64,000 nt of DNA from Mageeibacillus sp. UBA6980 (GTDB lineage Bacteria > Bacillota > Clostridia > Saccharofermentanales > Saccharofermentanaceae): NCBI GenBank assembly GCA_002450095.1, contig DJYK01000028.1:107949-171948 (forward strand), written 5' to 3'. Both the position numbers and the translations under genes were made by a program. The notes beneath the pieces were generated by a model. The model searched no databases, was not told the DNA's origin, and saw nothing but the letters and a program-made list of their open reading frames with translations. Shown in pieces: positions 61,417 to 64,000 of the stretch (the first letter of the stretch is position 1; each line of letters starts with the position of its first letter).

Positions 61417-62355
61417 ATGCTCGTAAGTCTGATCGTCCCCTGTTACAACGAAGAAGAAGCACTTCCTTTCCTTTACAATGCATTGACGGATGTAAGAGAA
61501 CAGGTAAAAGACTATAAGTTCGAGTTCATCTTCGTAAACGACGGAAGCCGCGATAAGACTACCGATGTTATCAAGGGATTTGCCGATAAAGATCCCGATG
61601 TAAAGTATATTATCTTCTCCAGGAATTTCGGCAAGGAGGCGGCGATGTACGCGGGACTTCAGAAAGCCCGGGGAGATCTTGTCGCGATCATGGACGCCGA
61701 CATGCAGGACCCGCCTTCTCTTATCCCTTCAATGATCAGATCAATAGAGAACGACGAAGCCGACATAATCGCTTCACGCCGCGTGAGCCGCGAAGGTGAA
61801 CCGAAGATCAGATCTTTCTTCGCGAGATTATTCTATAAGATCATCAACCGCATGGTGGATGTAGAGATCGCAGACGGAGCCCGTGATTTCCGCCTCATGA
61901 AGCGTCAGGTCGTCGATGCGATCTTAGATCTTGACGAGCGTCAGAGATTCTCGAAGGGTATCTTCGCCTGGGTCGGATTCAGGACCAAGTGGATCGAATA
62001 TGTTAATACCGAGAGAGTCGCAGGCGAGACCAAGTGGAGTTTCTTCAAGCTGTTCAAATATGCGATCGACGGCATAGTCGCATTTACGACCGCACCTTTA
62101 AGACTTGCCACATATGTGGGATTCGGAACAGCGTTCCTTGGTTTTATCTACCTTGTCTACTACTTTATAAGAGCGATAATCCTAAAGATCTACAACGAAG
62201 TTCCGGGTTATCCTTCCCTTCTTTGCTTCATCCTCTTCATCGGAGGCATGATCCTTATGGCGCTCGGCATCCTCGGCGAATATATAGGCAGAACGTTCAT
62301 CGAAGTCAAGCGCCGTCCGCTCTATATAAAGGCCGAAGAGACCAAAGACGATTAA
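61417..62355 (+). CDS. GtrB/CsbB-like GT2 glycosyltransferase (undecaprenyl-phosphate sugar synthase)
   Basis: A 312-residue enzyme of the DPMS-like GT2 type. The N-terminal LIVPCYNEEEALP, FVNDGSRD (donor binding) and MDADMQDPP (metal-binding DxD) are visible. The C-terminus has two membrane helices (about 219-250 and 262-285). It makes polyprenyl-phosphate-linked sugar, which YfhO-type enzymes then transfer outside. I chose ATG at 61417 because GGAGG lies five bases before it; the GTG at 61378 is an upstream alternative. It is divergent to the 518-residue gene. Confidence 0.93.
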   Translation: MLVSLIVPCYNEEEALPFLYNALTDVREQVKDYKFEFIFVNDGSRDKTTDVIKGFADKDPDVKYIIFSRNFGKEAAMYAGLQKARGDLVAIMDADMQDPPSLIPSMIRSIENDEADIIASRRVSREGEPKIRSFFARLFYKIINRMVDVEIADGARDFRLMKRQVVDAILDLDERQRFSKGIFAWVGFRTKWIEYVNTERVAGETKWSFFKLFKYAIDGIVAFTTAPLRLATYVGFGTAFLGFIYLVYYFIRAIILKIYNEVPGYPSLLCFILFIGGMILMALGILGEYIGRTFIEVKRRPLYIKAEETKDD

Positions 62356-62375
62356 TCGATCAAACTGTTAATCTA

Positions 62376-63734
62376 TTAATCCGCGAGCGTTCCCATCGGA
62401 TCCCAGGGCTCGAGCACTACGGGATCCTGATCTAAGTATCTTATGGTATTCGCATCAAGGTATTTCTTATCGACGACAACCTGATAAACGAATTCATCGA
62501 ACCACTCGTCTGATGCAACATAGTATCCGTCCTGTCCGGCATCCTTACCCCAGGAGTTCTCTATCCTCCATCTGTCGGGCTTGCCGTCCTTATCGAGATT
62601 AACGCCCAGTATTACCATCGCGTGATTCATCGCGGAATCATACCAGGTAAGCCTGTCGCCCTTAGTAAACTCATACTTGATATCAAACAGCTCCTCGTAT
62701 CCTGCTGCCTTACGGTCGAACACGCCTTCCTTACCAGCGATGAACTTCATGCAGTCGGACCCGAACCATACCGGATGCCCGTCCTTAAGCTGGTCGACGA
62801 CTGCCTTCTTGATCACCTCGATCGGCAGGTTAAGATATGTTACGGGATTGCCCTCTTCGACATTGCCCAAGTAATTGACCGTATAAGTTCTGTTCATAGG
62901 CTTATCCTTTGAAGGCGCATTGATCAGGCTGACTCTCGAATCAAGATCAATCCCTACATACTTATCGAAGAACTCCTTGGGTGTAATATCAAAATCCTGA
63001 ATGACCTTGTCGTCCTTATCCGTCATCGTAAGATCGAACTTATGAGGCGGCTCGCCGAATGCTATAGCGAGGATCCTGTAGACATCTGTCATCATCTGCT
63101 TACGTGCCTCGAGACACTCTTTATCGATCTTGGAAGCGGACTTTTTGGAACCTGCGATCTTACGGAGCTTCGCCGCATCTTCCCTAAGAAGCGACGTCAG
63201 ATACTCATCGATCCATCTCGAATTCTCCGCGTTCTTGCTGTCCGGATACACATAGGAAGGAACAACTCCGTATTTATTAACTATATTCGCGAGCATATCC
63301 CACTGCCCGCCGTCGCATATCGGATCTGCCGACAGGAATGCGAACAGTCTGCCGTCTACAGGCTCGTCCTTGGTGCGGATCACATTATTCAGAAACCAGT
63401 TGGACTTCTCGAGTTTGTCGTAGAAGAATACAAAGCTTTGCGACAGTTCGAATGTCTTGAGATTGTACTTCTTCATAACCTCATATCTGAACGTATTAAG
63501 CGCCGCGAATATCCAGCAGCGTCCCGAGCTTTGCTGATCGGTTATCTTCCCCTGCTTAAGATCGACGGAGAAAGTGAACGGCAGATCGTTTACCGCCTGA
63601 AAGTTCGTAGCCGCAGATGCCACGCCTGCTCTGATCGACGCATTTGACGCAATGCGGTTCGCTCTCTTACCTGAGAACGCCTTGCTCATTGCCTTCAGAT
63701 CGCCGTTTGTTATTGCTGATGTATTCTTAGTCAT
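62376..63734 (-). CDS. pepC: Aminopeptidase C (bleomycin hydrolase family)
   Basis: A 452-residue cytoplasmic cysteine aminopeptidase. The catalytic Cys73 is in QQSSGRCWIFA, the His in MNHAMVILG and the Asn in ENSWG. The family forms a hexameric barrel in which the C-terminal arm blocks the active site. I chose ATG at 63734, with GAGGTG six bases before it; the GTG at 63743 belongs to the ribosome site. An extended -10 (TGATATAAT, 63758-63766) lies upstream. Confidence 0.95.
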   Translation of the reverse strand: MTKNTSAITNGDLKAMSKAFSGKRANRIASNASIRAGVASAATNFQAVNDLPFTFSVDLKQGKITDQQSSGRCWIFAALNTFRYEVMKKYNLKTFELSQSFVFFYDKLEKSNWFLNNVIRTKDEPVDGRLFAFLSADPICDGGQWDMLANIVNKYGVVPSYVYPDSKNAENSRWIDEYLTSLLREDAAKLRKIAGSKKSASKIDKECLEARKQMMTDVYRILAIAFGEPPHKFDLTMTDKDDKVIQDFDITPKEFFDKYVGIDLDSRVSLINAPSKDKPMNRTYTVNYLGNVEEGNPVTYLNLPIEVIKKAVVDQLKDGHPVWFGSDCMKFIAGKEGVFDRKAAGYEELFDIKYEFTKGDRLTWYDSAMNHAMVILGVNLDKDGKPDRWRIENSWGKDAGQDGYYVASDEWFDEFVYQVVVDKKYLDANTIRYLDQDPVVLEPWDPMGTLAD

Positions 63735-63757
63735 TAATATCACCTCTTTCTCGTGTA

Positions 63758-63766
63758 ATTATATCA
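63758..63766 (-). promoter_or_regulatory. Extended -10 of pepC
   Basis: Minus-strand TGATATAAT about 24 nt before the ATG at 63734; the -35 is poorly conserved. Confidence 0.6.
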
Positions 63767-63812
63767 CCATAAGCCGCAGGTTAGACTCTTCTAACTGCAT
63801 TTTTCAGCCCTC

Positions 63813-63987
63813 AGTGACCAAAAGTGTGACTGATCGAACGAGTTGGTCAACACTTCAGTCACTATGAGCCTCCCAGTGACCAAAAGTGTGACTGATCGAA
63901 CGAGTTGGTCAACATTTCAGTCACTACAGCCCTCCCAGTGACCAAAAGTGTGACTGGTTGTACGAGTTGGTCAACGTTTGAAGTGGT
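63813..63987. repeat. Palindromic 62-bp-period tandem repeat, cluster 2 (three copies)
   Basis: Three 51-bp units at 63813-63863, 63875-63925 and 63937-63987 are separated by 11-bp spacers with the pattern A-y-r-r-CCTCCC. The first two fold into an imperfect hairpin (six outer pairs, six middle pairs, three inner pairs with one bulge). The third copy has lost its 3' arm (GAAGTGGTAAC in place of TCAGTCACT). The units differ from cluster 1 mostly in the middle. They lie upstream of pepC, on the side facing the next gene outside the window. Confidence 0.9.
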
Positions 63988-64000
63988 AACGTAAAAGTAG

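Noticed and set aside
63813..63987. CRISPR-like array
   Set aside because: Spacers are only 11 bp and similar to each other, units are 51 bp, and no cas gene is near.

Overview
The window (64 kb, GC in the mid-40s by eye) looks like a chromosomal segment of an anaerobic Gram-positive member of the Clostridia. The evidence is a monoderm-type type IV pilus operon (PilB/T/C/M/N/O), DnaD plus DnaC-type helicase loader genes, VanW, YfhO-type membrane glycosyltransferases, a four-cysteine ribosomal protein L28, YebC, and TTG/GTG starts with AGGAGG-type ribosome sites. I cannot name a species. No rRNA, tRNA, CRISPR array, transposase or phage gene was recognised, and no gene-free stretch exceeds 300 bases.

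Layout. 1-7.1 kb (minus): type IV pilus operon, whose left end (PilO-like gene) runs out of the window. 7.3-10.2 kb (plus): a tight four-gene operon of yebC, a P-loop/Asp23 fusion, a Cys/His-rich DUF6062-like protein and a small DsrE/YedF-like protein. 10.3-18.3 kb (minus): a PilX-like surface protein, a DEDDh exonuclease and two giant membrane proteins (YfhO and a divergent relative). 18.3-20.9 kb (plus): diacylglycerol kinase and a tandem parvulin-like membrane protein. 21-23.4 kb (minus): a 41-residue membrane peptide, HtrA, YigZ and a degenerate Nudix protein. 23.5-26.2 kb (plus): a DUF4015-type glycoside hydrolase and serS. 26.2-28.6 kb (minus): a three-gene PqqD / S26-like peptidase / ABC exporter cassette. 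28.7-34.2 kb (minus): rpmB, then an operon of VanW, DnaD-like, DnaC-like, AcpS and a pseudo-NlpC/P60 membrane protein.

34.4-62.4 kb is a large surface-polysaccharide and glycolipid region. It holds a polyprenyl-phosphate sugar transferase, several GT2/GT4 enzymes, GDP-mannose synthesis (manC, pgcA-like mutase), a GDP-D-rhamnose branch (gmd, rmd), a Wzm/Wzt exporter with two small coiled-coil companions, a PheC-like lipoprotein, a MATE transporter with a decayed ATPase tail, a divergent pair of glycolipid-type glycosyltransferases, an acyltransferase, and a CsbB/YfhO-like membrane glycosylation pair. The window ends with pepC.

Together the genes describe an envelope-centred locus: pilus, glycan synthesis and export, lipid glycosylation and envelope proteostasis (HtrA, parvulin-like protein). 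The most notable unexplained structure is a 62-bp-period palindromic tandem repeat present in two clusters (39.7 kb, two copies; 63.8 kb, three copies). Several genes have a near-consensus -10 box 7-9 nt before the start codon and no ribosome site, suggesting leaderless mRNAs.
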